Notes: a model not told the origin generated them from the letters alone. A DNA stretch of 64,000 nucleotides from Pseudobowmanella zhangzhouensis (GCF_042662685.1 NZ_JBHSYO010000003.1:124001-188000), one strand, 5' to 3'; counted from the first letter of the stretch, positions 9,386 through 18,293 are shown. A program made the numbers and translations.

Positions 9386-10380
9386 TTCAGCGACTATTTA
9401 TCTTTGTGATTAGCAATAAACTTTATCCTTATTATTGCTGGATTGTGTTGATGGCAGCTAGTTATTTAACTGGGAGCTTGAATTTCCCTGGAGCATCTGC
9501 GACTGATGAGCAAATGCGTCCTTTCGCGGGAGCCATAGCAATGCCAACTATCATCGCTTATCTTTGGTATGCGTTAATCTCGATTCATGACACCGCAGTA
9601 GATTCATTTAATCAACTCGCCGAAAACATTCCTGAGGAACAACAAAAAATAAAAAAGAAGCGCTTCCTTCAAACAGCCATCAGGAACACGGCAATATCAA
9701 TTGTCCTTTCTTTACTGGCCACATTTAGTTACTTATATAGCGAGGACTTACTTGCTTTCGATGGAAACATCGTCTCTATAACAATGAATCTAATGGCGGT
9801 GCCCTTTTGGTTTTTTATCTTTTTTTTCATTGTTCACACAGTATCTTTAAACAACATAGCGACTCAGGAATATCTCACTAAAGACTCCATCGACATCATG
9901 GGCATCGAAAAATTAGCTCCCGTATCAAAGTTTGTTGTAAACAACACAGTCAAAGCGGCAATTATTTTTGTACTCATCCCTCTATTTTGGATAGGACGGC
10001 AGATACCAAGAATAGATATTATATTGACCTGTTTATTGTTACTCGGAATAACCTTTTATCTTTTTATGCCGGTATTCAAAGCACAAAGAATCATTGCCCA
10101 TAAAAAAGCAATGGCAATTCAGCGTATTTACAAAAAATTAAATGATACGATGGAAGAAAATATTTGCGGTGGACGGCGTATTACCGACAACCCTAGAACA
10201 TTACGGCGAATTGCGTGTTTAATTGCGACTAAAACTGAAATTGCCAAAGTTCGCGAATGGCCAGTGGATGTGCCTCAGAGTTTAAAAGTAATCGCAGTGA
10301 CGGCTGCCGCTCCATTGTCTATGGTTGCCGGCTCGCTGGTTGACTATGCTTTAAGTCAATTCAATTTATTCGGATTATAA
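9382..10380 (+). CDS. Polytopic membrane protein of unknown function, paralogue B
   Basis: Second member of the tandem pair; 332 residues with its ATG overlapping the stop of the first gene (ATGA), so the two are translationally coupled. Hydrophobic segments lie at about 15-33, 48-68, 103-122, 133-155, 195-215, 222-242 and 300-320. The conserved block after the sixth segment reads KKAMAIQRI, then RRITDNPRTLRRI, then TEIAKVREWPVDVP, matching paralogue A. It is AT-rich like its partner and is followed at once by a strong hairpin terminator. The pair may form a heteromeric membrane complex. No catalytic motif or known family is visible and I assign no function. Confidence 0.85.
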   Translation: MIQRLFIFVISNKLYPYYCWIVLMAASYLTGSLNFPGASATDEQMRPFAGAIAMPTIIAYLWYALISIHDTAVDSFNQLAENIPEEQQKIKKKRFLQTAIRNTAISIVLSLLATFSYLYSEDLLAFDGNIVSITMNLMAVPFWFFIFFFIVHTVSLNNIATQEYLTKDSIDIMGIEKLAPVSKFVVNNTVKAAIIFVLIPLFWIGRQIPRIDIILTCLLLLGITFYLFMPVFKAQRIIAHKKAMAIQRIYKKLNDTMEENICGGRRITDNPRTLRRIACLIATKTEIAKVREWPVDVPQSLKVIAVTAAAPLSMVAGSLVDYALSQFNLFGL

Positions 10381-10404
10381 AAAAGGCGCCATCGGCGCCT
10401 TTTG
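10381..10404. terminator. Bidirectional terminator between paralogue B and fdx
   Basis: AAAAGGCGCC-ATC-GGCGCCTTTT, a perfect dyad with A and T tracts on either side. It sits between two convergent transcription units and can end both. Confidence 0.9.
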
Positions 10405-10409
10405 TTATG

Positions 10410-10748
10410 CTAATGGCCTTCAGAGACCTGATTCACCGTATATTTGGGGATCTCGACGACCAAATCTTCGTCGGCAACCAATGCCTGACAGCCCAAGCGC
10501 GATTCACTTTCCAGACCCCAGGCTTTATCCAGCATATCGTCTTCCAGTTCATCTGATTCATTGAGGGAATCAAACCCCTCGCGCACGATCACATGACAGG
10601 TGGTGCAGGCACAGCTTTTTTCACACGCATGCTCAATACCAATGCCATTTTTTAACGCAACGTCCAAAATCGTCTCGCCTTTATTGGCTTCTAATACTGC
10701 ACCGTCCGGGCATAACTCTGCGTGAGGCAGAAAAATTATTTGTGGCAT
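10410..10748 (-). CDS. fdx: ISC-type [2Fe-2S] ferredoxin
   Basis: Electron carrier of the Fe-S cluster assembly machinery. The 112 residues hold the cluster ligands C42, C48, C51 (in EHACEKSCACTTCHV) and C87 (LGCQA), at the same positions as in E. coli Fdx. It is the last gene of the isc operon, 24 bp after hscA. No iscX follows before the terminator. Confidence 0.97.
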   Translation of the reverse strand: MPQIIFLPHAELCPDGAVLEANKGETILDVALKNGIGIEHACEKSCACTTCHVIVREGFDSLNESDELEDDMLDKAWGLESESRLGCQALVADEDLVVEIPKYTVNQVSEGH

Positions 10749-10772
10749 AACATCGTTACCTGTTAATTCTGA

Positions 10773-12641
10773 TTAAAGTTCATCGACGGTATGACCCGCC
10801 AATGCCTGACGGATGGAGCGATCCATACGTCTTTGAGCAAATGCCTGACTAATTGCATCAACCTGTTCGATCGCCTTCTCGATGGCGCCTGGGTCATCCC
10901 CCGCAGCAGTCTGCATCATAGCGTCAATGGCTGCTTCAATGGCTAAACGCTCGTCGCTATCTAACAAGGCATCACCATCCGCGTTCAACGCAGCTTGCAG
11001 CGACTCTCTTACCCGGTCGGCTTCCACTTGTTGTTCGCGCAGCATACGCGCATGCATATCATCTTTGGCGTGTTGTATTGAGGACTGCAACATGCGGGTC
11101 ACTTCGTCGTCACTCAATCCATAGGCGGGTTTGACTTCAATACTGGCTTGCACACCGGTGGATTTTTCCATTGCAGTCACTGATAACAAACCATCGGCAT
11201 CGACCTGAAACGTCACGCGAATGTGGGCTGCACCGGCTACCATAGGTGGAATATCCGTCAGGTTAAAACGCGCCAGTGAACGACAATCCTGTACCAGTTC
11301 GCGCTCACCTTGCAGCACATGCACCATCATCGCCGTCTGACCATCTTTAAAGGTGGTAAATTCCTGCGCACGCGCCACCGGAATGGTGGTATTGCGCGGA
11401 ATAATTTTCTCAACCAGTCCCCCCATGGTTTCCAGGCCCAGTGACAAGGGTAATACGTCCAGCAATAACATATCGCTTTCTGGCTTATTACCAACCAGAA
11501 TATCGGCCTGTAATGCGGCTCCAATCGCCACCACTTTATCCGGATCGATAGAGGTCAGCGGCGTTTTCGCGAAGAAGGTCCCCACCTGCTCACGCACGGC
11601 CAGTGTGCGGGTAGACCCGCCGACCATGATCACATTACTGATATCCTCTTTGTCGATACCGGCATCTTTCAGTGCTCGACGACAGGTTTTGAGGGTTTGT
11701 TTAATCAGATCCCCGATTAAATCGTTGAATTGCAGCGCCGTTAACTCGCCACTGTAGGTAGTACCGTCATCGAGGGTTAACTGGAGGTTGGTTTCAGTCT
11801 GTGAGGACAATGCTTCTTTGGCCGCTTTCGCCACGTCTAACAAACGGCGACGTTCAGAAGCGGACAAGCCAGTTGGCAGGTTTTGTTCACTGATAAACCA
11901 ATTGGCAATGCGCTGGTCGAAGTCATCGCCACCAAGGGCTGTATCCCCACCTGTCGCCATCACTTCGAACACGCCCTTACTGAGGCGTAAAACAGAAATA
12001 TCAAACGTTCCACCACCCAGGTCATAAACAGCAATGATACCTTCTTCCCCGCTGTCGAGCCCGTATGCAATGGCTGCTGCAGTAGGTTCGTTGAGCAGGC
12101 GTAACAGTTTAAGACCGGCGATACGAATAGCATCTTTGGTGGCCTGACGTTGAGCATCATCAAAATAAGCCGGTACAGTCACGACTACGCCGGTCAACTC
12201 ATCTCCCAGCGTCATTTCTGCGCGCAATTTCAGTGCTTTGAGAATTTCTGCTGATACCTGAATCGGGTTTACCTTACCTGCCGGGGTGATTATGCCCGGC
12301 ATAGTTTCACTGCTGGTACAGAAACGATACGGCAGGTCGGGATAACGAGATTTGATATCTGGCACACTACGCCCCATCAGGCGTTTTACTGATGATATCG
12401 TGTTGGCAGGATCCATACTGGCCTTTTCTCTGGCCAAACGACCAACCTCGACACGCTCATCCGAATAATGCACTACCGACGGCAGCAAATGAAAACCTTT
12501 GGCATCTGCCAGCGTATCGGCCTGACCACTTCGAACCGTAGCGACCAAGGAGTTAGTCGTACCTAAATCAATACCCACAGCCAACTTACGCTGATGTGGC
12601 ACGGCACTTTGGCCTGGCTCTGCTATTTGCAAAAATGCCAT
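10773..12641 (-). CDS. hscA: Fe-S assembly chaperone HscA
   Basis: Specialised Hsp70 that, with HscB, drives transfer of the Fe-S cluster from the IscU scaffold. The 622 residues (616 in E. coli) have the ATPase phosphate loop GIDLGTTNSLVATV at about 23-36. The adenosine-site elements VYDLGGGTFDISVL and VGGSTRTLAVRE follow, then the substrate-binding domain (LPLSLGLETMGG) and a helical lid. It sits between hscB (3-bp gap) and fdx, the standard ISC order. Its expected client motif LPPVK is present in IscU. Confidence 0.97.
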   Translation of the reverse strand: MAFLQIAEPGQSAVPHQRKLAVGIDLGTTNSLVATVRSGQADTLADAKGFHLLPSVVHYSDERVEVGRLAREKASMDPANTISSVKRLMGRSVPDIKSRYPDLPYRFCTSSETMPGIITPAGKVNPIQVSAEILKALKLRAEMTLGDELTGVVVTVPAYFDDAQRQATKDAIRIAGLKLLRLLNEPTAAAIAYGLDSGEEGIIAVYDLGGGTFDISVLRLSKGVFEVMATGGDTALGGDDFDQRIANWFISEQNLPTGLSASERRRLLDVAKAAKEALSSQTETNLQLTLDDGTTYSGELTALQFNDLIGDLIKQTLKTCRRALKDAGIDKEDISNVIMVGGSTRTLAVREQVGTFFAKTPLTSIDPDKVVAIGAALQADILVGNKPESDMLLLDVLPLSLGLETMGGLVEKIIPRNTTIPVARAQEFTTFKDGQTAMMVHVLQGERELVQDCRSLARFNLTDIPPMVAGAAHIRVTFQVDADGLLSVTAMEKSTGVQASIEVKPAYGLSDDEVTRMLQSSIQHAKDDMHARMLREQQVEADRVRESLQAALNADGDALLDSDERLAIEAAIDAMMQTAAGDDPGAIEKAIEQVDAISQAFAQRRMDRSIRQALAGHTVDEL

Positions 12642-12644
12642 GTT

Positions 12645-13172
12645 CTACAAGTCCTCGGAAAATTGATCATACAGGTCATCCAACTGAGTGTTCAGCTTGA
12701 CCAAAAATTTTAATTTAGCAATTTCAGCCCCCGCCCGTAGGTTGCTGTCTTGCGTATTGTCGTGAAGAAACTCAGCCAGTAACTGATGACGACGCTTTAA
12801 TTCGGCTGTCACTTCATCCTGCAGCAATTCAAGAGCATGGCTGTCGCGACTGGCACGAATGTCATCTAACTGCTCTCGCCATTCCATCTGCTGCATCAGA
12901 AAGCCACCATCCTGCATGGTGGTCTGGTCATGGCGAAGTTCAATACCACGCAGCGTTAGCATATGTTCGGCACGCATTAACGGGGACTTTAGAACCTGAA
13001 ACGCATCATTTATCTGTGCGTTTTTTTGCATCGCCACACGCTTCTGCGCATCGCTGGCTGTCGCGAATTTATCCGGGTGAGTCAATTGCTGCAGTCGTTG
13101 ATAACGTGCCGACAAATCCGCCAAATCCAACTCAAATTCCGGTGCTAAATCGTATAGCTCAAAATAATTCAT
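12645..13172 (-). CDS. hscB: Fe-S assembly co-chaperone HscB
   Basis: J-domain protein that delivers IscU to HscA and stimulates its ATPase. I start it at ATG 13172 (MNYFELYDLAPEF), the conserved family start, giving 175 residues. An upstream in-frame TTG at 13199 would add nine residues that do not fit the family. The J-domain HPD is at residues 32-34 (THPDKFA) and the C-terminal helical IscU-binding domain follows. The gene runs almost directly into hscA. Confidence 0.95.
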   Translation of the reverse strand: MNYFELYDLAPEFELDLADLSARYQRLQQLTHPDKFATASDAQKRVAMQKNAQINDAFQVLKSPLMRAEHMLTLRGIELRHDQTTMQDGGFLMQQMEWREQLDDIRASRDSHALELLQDEVTAELKRRHQLLAEFLHDNTQDSNLRAGAEIAKLKFLVKLNTQLDDLYDQFSEDL

Positions 13173-13243
13173 GCCAATCCGCACTGTGTTAAAACGCAAA
13201 TGCCAGTCTGTGGGACTGGCACTGGCATTGAGTTAACGCGAAA

Positions 13244-13567
13244 TTAAACGTTGAAGCTTTCGCCGCAACCACACTCGCCTTTCGCATTCGGGTTGTTGAA
13301 GGTGAATCCCTCATTTAACCCTTCTTTGGCAAAATCCAGTTGGGTGCCATCCAGATACACCAGGCTCTTTGGATCAATAATGACTTTTACGCCATTGTCC
13401 TCAAACACAGTGTCTTCTTCATTGAGTTCATCGACGAACTCCAACACGTAGGCCAGACCAGAACATCCTGTGGTCTTGACTCCCAAACGAATGCCAATTC
13501 CTTTACCACGATTTTGCAAAAACGTTTTTGCTCGCAGGGCAGCCGCTTCAGAAACGCTAATAGCCAT
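13244..13567 (-). CDS. iscA: Iron-sulfur cluster assembly protein IscA
   Basis: A-type carrier that passes Fe-S clusters, mainly [4Fe-4S], to target enzymes. The 107-residue protein has the three invariant cysteines C35 (TTGCSGLAY), C99 and C101 (GECGCGESF), numbered as in E. coli. It starts 8 bp after iscU within the isc operon. Confidence 0.97.
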   Translation of the reverse strand: MAISVSEAAALRAKTFLQNRGKGIGIRLGVKTTGCSGLAYVLEFVDELNEEDTVFEDNGVKVIIDPKSLVYLDGTQLDFAKEGLNEGFTFNNPNAKGECGCGESFNV

Positions 13568-13575
13568 GCTGTTCC

Positions 13576-13962
13576 TTACTTCTTAGCGTGTTTGGCGCGA
13601 TAGTCTTCGACCGCAGCTTTGATCGCATCTTCCGCCAAAATAGAGCAGTGAATTTTCACCGGCGGCAACGCCAACTCTTCTGCGATATCGGTATTTTTAA
13701 TCTGTACCGCTTCATCCAGAGTCTTACCTTTTACCCACTCAGTGACCAGTGAGCTAGATGCGATGGCAGAGCCACAACCATAGGTTTTGAACTTGGCGTC
13801 TTCAATTACACCGTTCTCACCCACTTTTAATTGCAGCTTCATTACGTCACCACAAGCAGGTGCACCCACCATCCCCGTCGCAATGCTAGGGTCGTTTTTG
13901 TCGAATGAACCCACGTTGCGTGGATTCTCGTAGTGATCAATTACTTTATTGCTGTATGCCAT
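13576..13962 (-). CDS. iscU: Fe-S cluster scaffold IscU
   Basis: Scaffold on which [2Fe-2S] clusters are built from IscS-derived sulfur. It is 128 residues long, as in E. coli. Ligands visible are C37 and D39 (APACGD), C63 (YGCGSAIASS), H105 and C106 (IHCSILAEDA). The HscA recognition motif LPPVK is at 99-103. Confidence 0.98.
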   Translation of the reverse strand: MAYSNKVIDHYENPRNVGSFDKNDPSIATGMVGAPACGDVMKLQLKVGENGVIEDAKFKTYGCGSAIASSSLVTEWVKGKTLDEAVQIKNTDIAEELALPPVKIHCSILAEDAIKAAVEDYRAKHAKK

Positions 13963-14007
13963 AATCTTTACCTTTTTGTGCGGCTATTCGCCAGACAAAT
14001 CAAAAAC

Positions 14008-15222
14008 TTAGTGGTGAACCCATTCGACCTTGTTGAGGTCGATGCCATCTTTGTACATTTCCCAAAGTGGTGACATCTGACGCAGTTTATCGATCGCGCC
14101 CTGAATCACATTGATGACATAGTCGATTTCTTCTTCGGTAGTGAAACGGCCGATGCTGAAACGAATTGAGCTGTGTGCCAGTTCGTCATTCAGACCCAGC
14201 GCGCGCAATACATAAGACGGTTCCAGACTTGCAGAGGTACACGCAGAACCTGAGGATACCGCCATGTCTTTCAGCGCCATAATCAGTGACTCACCTTCCA
14301 CATAGGCAAAACTCACGTTCAGATTGCCGGCGACACGCTGCTCAAGGTCACCATTGACCTGCACTGCTTCGATATCTTTAACGCCATTCCATAATTTATT
14401 GCGCAGCATCAGGACGCGCTCGTTTTCCGCCGCCATTTCCAGCTTAGCCAGACGACATGCTTCACCAAAGCCAACGATTTGGTGAGTTGGAAGTGTACCT
14501 GAGCGCATTCCGCGCTCGTGTCCGCCACCGTGCATCTGCGCTTCCAGACGGATCCGAGGCTTACGACGAACATACAGAGCACCGATACCCTTAGGGCCAT
14601 AGCACTTGTGCGCAGAGAATGACATCAGGTCAACTTTAAGTTCAGCTAAGTCCACTGACACTTTGCCCAGACTTTGTGCTGCGTCTACATGGAATACCGT
14701 TTTGTTTTCACGGCAAATCTCACCGATGGCAGCGATATCCTGAATAACACCAATCTCGTTGTTCACGTGCATCACGGAAACCAGCACAGTGTCATCACGT
14801 AACGTTGCTTTAAAAGCGTCCAGATCCAGCAAACCGTCTGGCTTTGGCTCCATATAGGTTACTTCGAAACCTTCACGCTCCAACTGACGACACGTGTCCA
14901 GCACAGCTTTGTGCTCGGTTTTGAGGGTGATAATGTGCTTACCCTTTTTCTGATAAAAATGCGCTGCACCTTTGATCGCCAGGTTGTTGGACTCAGTTGC
15001 GCCAGAGGTAAATACAATTTCACGGGGATCGGCATTCACCAGTTCTGCGATTTGCGCACGCGCTTCTTCCACGGCTTCTTCGGCCTGCCAGCCGAAACGG
15101 TGTGAACGCGATGCCGGGTTACCGAAATTGCCGTCGGTAGTCAGACATTGCATCATTTTTTCAGCCACTCGCGGATCCACAGGGGTGGTCGCAGAATAGT
15201 CCAGGTAAATGGGTAACTTCAT
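14008..15222 (-). CDS. iscS: Cysteine desulfurase IscS
   Basis: PLP enzyme converting cysteine to alanine and a persulfide that supplies sulfur for Fe-S clusters and tRNA thiolation. The length, 404 residues, equals that of E. coli IscS. The PLP lysine is K206 in SFSAHKCYGPKG. The catalytic cysteine is C328 in SSGSACTSASLEP on the mobile loop. The pyridine-binding segment HVDAAQSLGK is also seen. It is 12 bp downstream of iscR and 45 bp upstream of iscU. Confidence 0.98.
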   Translation of the reverse strand: MKLPIYLDYSATTPVDPRVAEKMMQCLTTDGNFGNPASRSHRFGWQAEEAVEEARAQIAELVNADPREIVFTSGATESNNLAIKGAAHFYQKKGKHIITLKTEHKAVLDTCRQLEREGFEVTYMEPKPDGLLDLDAFKATLRDDTVLVSVMHVNNEIGVIQDIAAIGEICRENKTVFHVDAAQSLGKVSVDLAELKVDLMSFSAHKCYGPKGIGALYVRRKPRIRLEAQMHGGGHERGMRSGTLPTHQIVGFGEACRLAKLEMAAENERVLMLRNKLWNGVKDIEAVQVNGDLEQRVAGNLNVSFAYVEGESLIMALKDMAVSSGSACTSASLEPSYVLRALGLNDELAHSSIRFSIGRFTTEEEIDYVINVIQGAIDKLRQMSPLWEMYKDGIDLNKVEWVHH

Positions 15223-15234
15223 TTTTAACTCCGC

Positions 15235-15723
15235 TTACATATGTAAGGTAACAGCGATACTGTCGTTCGCTGTTGATTTTTGACTTGTACAACGATTCTG
15301 ACGTTCAGCCACCTGTTGAACATCGCCCTGACGCATTAATTCTCCCAGGGTAATGCCATTTAAAAATGTGCTGATCCTATCGCTTAAATCACTCCAAAGG
15401 CTGTGGGTCAGGCAGCGTTTACCAGACTGGCAATCCGACAACCCACTACAGCGGGTAGCATCCACTGACTCGTCTACAGCGCTGATCACTTCACCAACTG
15501 CAATGGTATTAGCCTCACGCCCCAGTTTGTAACCCCCTCCCGGGCCTCGCACGCTCTCCACCAGATTCTGGCGGCGTAAACGGGCAAATAACTGCTCGAG
15601 GTAAGACAATGAAATTCCCTGACGCTCAGAAATATCCGCCAGTGACACCGGGGCATGCTGAGAATGCAATGCCACATCCAACATCGCGGTGACCGCGTAA
15701 CGTCCTTTTGAAGTTAATTTCAT
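15235..15723 (-). CDS. iscR: Fe-S sensing transcription regulator IscR
   Basis: Rrf2-family regulator whose [2Fe-2S] form represses the isc operon. The family start MKLTSKGRYAV is at ATG 15723 and gives 162 residues; the frame stays open 20 codons upstream into the promoter and operator region, which argues against an earlier start. The N-terminal winged helix contains SYLEQLFARLR and GPGGGYKLGR. Cluster ligands C92, C98, C104 and H107 match E. coli numbering. Two operator-like sites lie just upstream, as expected for autoregulation. Confidence 0.96.
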   Translation of the reverse strand: MKLTSKGRYAVTAMLDVALHSQHAPVSLADISERQGISLSYLEQLFARLRRQNLVESVRGPGGGYKLGREANTIAVGEVISAVDESVDATRCSGLSDCQSGKRCLTHSLWSDLSDRISTFLNGITLGELMRQGDVQQVAERQNRCTSQKSTANDSIAVTLHM

Positions 15724-15762
15724 TGCTTGTTCACCCACCTTTGAGATTGGGTGAAGTCTCCC

Positions 15763-15812
15763 ATACCCGACTATTTTAGTCAAGTAAATAACCTACTGTC
15801 ATAGTCGGGTAT
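15763..15812 (-). promoter_or_regulatory. iscR promoter with two abutting type 1 IscR sites
   Basis: Two 25-bp elements lie head to tail at 15763-15787 and 15788-15812. Each fits the IscR type 1 pattern (ATA-YY-GACT-N4-YAGT-RR-TAT, read on either strand). A sigma-70 promoter reading toward iscR lies inside them. Its -35 is ATGACA (15797-15802) in the distal site. After an 18-bp spacer comes the -10, TAAAAT (15773-15778), in the proximal site. Holo-IscR bound here would occlude both hexamers. Fit to the pattern was judged by eye. Confidence 0.8.
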
Positions 15813-15819
15813 TAGTGAA

Positions 15820-16626
15820 TTAAATTGCCGGATCGAAGGCGTCTTTTTCGCGTTTACGCTGTTCGGCTGCAGCCTCTTCAACATCGGCGAAATCTTCAAT
15901 ATGGACTTCAGGTAAATCTTCGCAGACATTGCCACCTAATTTATTGATCGCACAGCACATTTCTGCCAATTTGCGATCCATCAAATGCATATGATCGAGC
16001 ATAGTACCGATTGCACTGGCGACAGGATCGGGATTATCCGGCGCCACAGCATAGGCATCAAAGCCATATTTCTTAGCTATTGCCTGGCGCGCATCCAATT
16101 GTTCATCGCTGACTTTACCCGCCACAATACGCCCCGGAATGCCGACTACCGTCGCTTCAGCGGGTACATCTTTCACTACCACTGAGTTAGAGCCCACTTT
16201 CGCACCGGTTCCAATGATAATCGGCCCTAACACTTTGGCCCCGGCCCCGACTACCACATTATCCATCAGAGTGGGATGGCGCTTACCAGCATTCCAGCTG
16301 GTACCACCCAGGGTTACACCATGATAAATGGTGACATCGTCGCCTATTTCAGCGGTTTCCCCTATTACCACGCCCATTCCATGGTCGATGAAAAAGCGCC
16401 GGCCTATGGTCGCACCAGGATGAATCTCCACCCCCGTTAGCCAACGTGCTAACGTCGAAACGCAGCGGGCCAGCCATTTCCAGTTACTGCGCCATAGCCG
16501 GTGGGCCAGACGATGCCACCAAATGGCATGCAGCCCGGGATAATTAATCAGGACCTCGAATGCACTTCTGGCCGCAGGATCGCGATGAAATACACTCTGA
16601 ATATCTTCTTTAATGCCGTCGAACAC
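15820..16626 (-). CDS. cysE: Serine O-acetyltransferase CysE
   Basis: Acetylates L-serine with acetyl-CoA, the first step of cysteine synthesis. The 268 residues comprise an N-terminal helical domain (to about 135) and a left-handed beta-helix of hexapeptide repeats (DHGMGVVIGETAEIG, YHGVTLGG, VVGAGAKVLGPI). The C-terminal tail is slightly longer than usual and charged. It lies between trmJ (2-bp gap) and iscR. It supplies the cysteine that IscS consumes, so the neighbourhood is functionally coherent. The iscR-proximal gap holds the IscR operators, but cysE is upstream of that promoter and probably shares the trmJ promoter. Confidence 0.96.
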   Translation of the reverse strand: MFDGIKEDIQSVFHRDPAARSAFEVLINYPGLHAIWWHRLAHRLWRSNWKWLARCVSTLARWLTGVEIHPGATIGRRFFIDHGMGVVIGETAEIGDDVTIYHGVTLGGTSWNAGKRHPTLMDNVVVGAGAKVLGPIIIGTGAKVGSNSVVVKDVPAEATVVGIPGRIVAGKVSDEQLDARQAIAKKYGFDAYAVAPDNPDPVASAIGTMLDHMHLMDRKLAEMCCAINKLGGNVCEDLPEVHIEDFADVEEAAAEQRKREKDAFDPAI

Positions 16627-16628
16627 GC

Positions 16629-17339
16629 TTACTCCACGCTTTTATCAATGGATGCCAGAATTCCGCGCAGAATATTTAATTCCTGAGCCTCCGGACGGGC
16701 ACGATTAAACAAGCGACGCAATTTGGTCATTACCATACCCGGATGATTTTTAACGATAAAATTCGTTTTTGTGAGGGTTTGTTCCAAATGGGTATAGAAG
16801 CGTTCTAAATCTTCTGCCAAAGGATAGTCGCCAATCTCTTCACTGGGGAGATCGGCCAGGCTCGCCATGCGTATTTCGTAGCACAAAGTCTGCACCGCGG
16901 CTGCCAGGTTCAGGCTGCTATATTCCGGGTTTGCCGGAATACACACGTGAAAATGGCACTGCTGTAATTCTTCATTGCTCAAACCGCTGTTTTCACGACC
17001 AAACACCAGCGCAACCGGATACTGGCTGGCTTCTGCGACTAATTTTAGTCCGCATTCACGCGGCTCAATCATTGGCCAAGACAAGGTACGAGAGCGCGCG
17101 CTGGTGCCAATCACCAATCCACAATCAGCAATGGCGTCAGCCAGGGTGGGGACGATTGTCGCTTTGGCTAACACATCGCCGGCGCCTGCTGCCAACGCAC
17201 TGGCCTGACCGTCCGGCGCACTGACCGGGTCTACCAGATACAAACTGGACAGTCCCATCGTCTTCATTGCGCGAGCAGTTGAGCCAATGTTACCCGTATG
17301 AGAGGTGTTCACCAGAATGATTCGGATACGATCAAGCAT
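16629..17339 (-). CDS. trmJ: tRNA (cytidine/uridine-2'-O-)-methyltransferase TrmJ
   Basis: SPOUT-class methyltransferase that 2'-O-methylates position 32 of several tRNAs. The 236 residues start MLDRIRIILVNTSHTGNIGSTARAM-type with the family N-terminus. They carry the knot motifs VFGRENSGLSNEELQQC and IPANPEYSSLNLAAAV typical of TrmJ. It is divergent from suhB, as in E. coli, and leads into cysE and the isc genes. Confidence 0.95.
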   Translation of the reverse strand: MLDRIRIILVNTSHTGNIGSTARAMKTMGLSSLYLVDPVSAPDGQASALAAGAGDVLAKATIVPTLADAIADCGLVIGTSARSRTLSWPMIEPRECGLKLVAEASQYPVALVFGRENSGLSNEELQQCHFHVCIPANPEYSSLNLAAAVQTLCYEIRMASLADLPSEEIGDYPLAEDLERFYTHLEQTLTKTNFIVKNHPGMVMTKLRRLFNRARPEAQELNILRGILASIDKSVE

Positions 17340-17410
17340 CGCCAGCTAGCTTCCTAAGCAAAAATTTGGGCGCGCATCATAGCATACCCAATTAAATTGT
17401 CAGTGTTTGC

Positions 17411-17438
17411 TTGCCTTTTAACACACGCCTGATAGAAT
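17411..17438 (+). promoter_or_regulatory. Probable suhB promoter
   Basis: TTGCCT at 17411-17416, a 16-bp spacer, and TAGAAT at 17433-17438 preceded by TG (extended -10). It lies in the trmJ/suhB divergent gap. The transcript would have a leader of about 55 bases containing a small GCGCC-AAAAT-GGCG dyad. Confidence 0.55.
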
Positions 17439-17500
17439 TCGCGCCGATTTTTTGAGCGCCAAAATGGCGTGGTTCTTTTACAATTGGTAGGTTATCTCTT

Positions 17501-18277
17501 ATGCATCCAATGCTGAATATTGCTGTGCGTGCTGCGCGCGCTGCCGGAACCCTTATTGTTCGCGCCTATGAAAATGGTGGCGATCTGCAAACGGAATTCA
17601 AAAGCGCCAATGATTATGTGACCTCGGTTGACAAAGAAGCCGAAAAACTGATCATCAGCAAAATCCAACAGTCCTACCCGACTCACAGCTTTGTGGGTGA
17701 AGAAGGCGGTGCAGTTGCCGGAGATAACGAGTACCAATGGATTATCGATCCTCTCGACGGTACCACCAATTTCGTTCGTGGCATTCCACACTTCGCCGTT
17801 TCTATTGCACTGTTACATAAAGGTCGTCTGGATCAGGCGGTCGTATTTGACCCGTTGCGTGGTGAACTATTTACCGCCAGTAAAGGTGCCGGTGCACAAT
17901 TAAATGGTTACCGTATTCGTTGTTCGCAAAAGCGCGACCTCAGTGGCACTGTGCTGGCAACAGCGTTCCCGTTTAAAGCCAAATCCGCAACTGCAACGTC
18001 ACTGGATAGCTTCGGACGTATTTTCCAGCAATGTGGCGACGTACGTCGCACTGGCTCTGCTGCACTGGATATGGCCTATGTTGCGGCAGGCCGTTTCGAC
18101 GGCTATTGGGAAGCGGGTATTCAGGCATGGGATATTGCCGCAGGTGAACTGCTGGTGCGTGAAGCGGGTGGTCTGGTAACGGACTTCAGCGGTGGCAACG
18201 ATCCGATGTTTAAAGGCAATATCGTCTGTGGCAGCGGTAAAGTTGTGCAGGGTCTGGTACGTGAGCTAAAAGGCTAA
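17501..18277 (+). CDS. suhB: Inositol-1-monophosphatase family protein SuhB
   Basis: Mg2+-dependent phosphatase that in E. coli also joins the rRNA antitermination complex. The 258-residue protein starts MHPMLNIAVRAARAAG, nearly identical to E. coli SuhB. It has the metal-binding motifs GEEGG (about 66-70) and WIIDPLDGTTNFVRG (about 82-96) and the C-terminal WEAGIQAWDIAAGELLVREAGG. It is monocistronic, ending at a strong terminator. Confidence 0.96.
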   Translation: MHPMLNIAVRAARAAGTLIVRAYENGGDLQTEFKSANDYVTSVDKEAEKLIISKIQQSYPTHSFVGEEGGAVAGDNEYQWIIDPLDGTTNFVRGIPHFAVSIALLHKGRLDQAVVFDPLRGELFTASKGAGAQLNGYRIRCSQKRDLSGTVLATAFPFKAKSATATSLDSFGRIFQQCGDVRRTGSAALDMAYVAAGRFDGYWEAGIQAWDIAAGELLVREAGGLVTDFSGGNDPMFKGNIVCGSGKVVQGLVRELKG

Positions 18278-18293
18278 GCCAGCATTAACTTGC

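Noticed and set aside
8366..10380. The AT-rich membrane-protein pair as a toxin-antitoxin or phage-defence module.
   Set aside because: Both proteins are large, polytopic and paralogous, with no nuclease, NTPase, TIR or other effector motif, and no mobile-element sign beside them.
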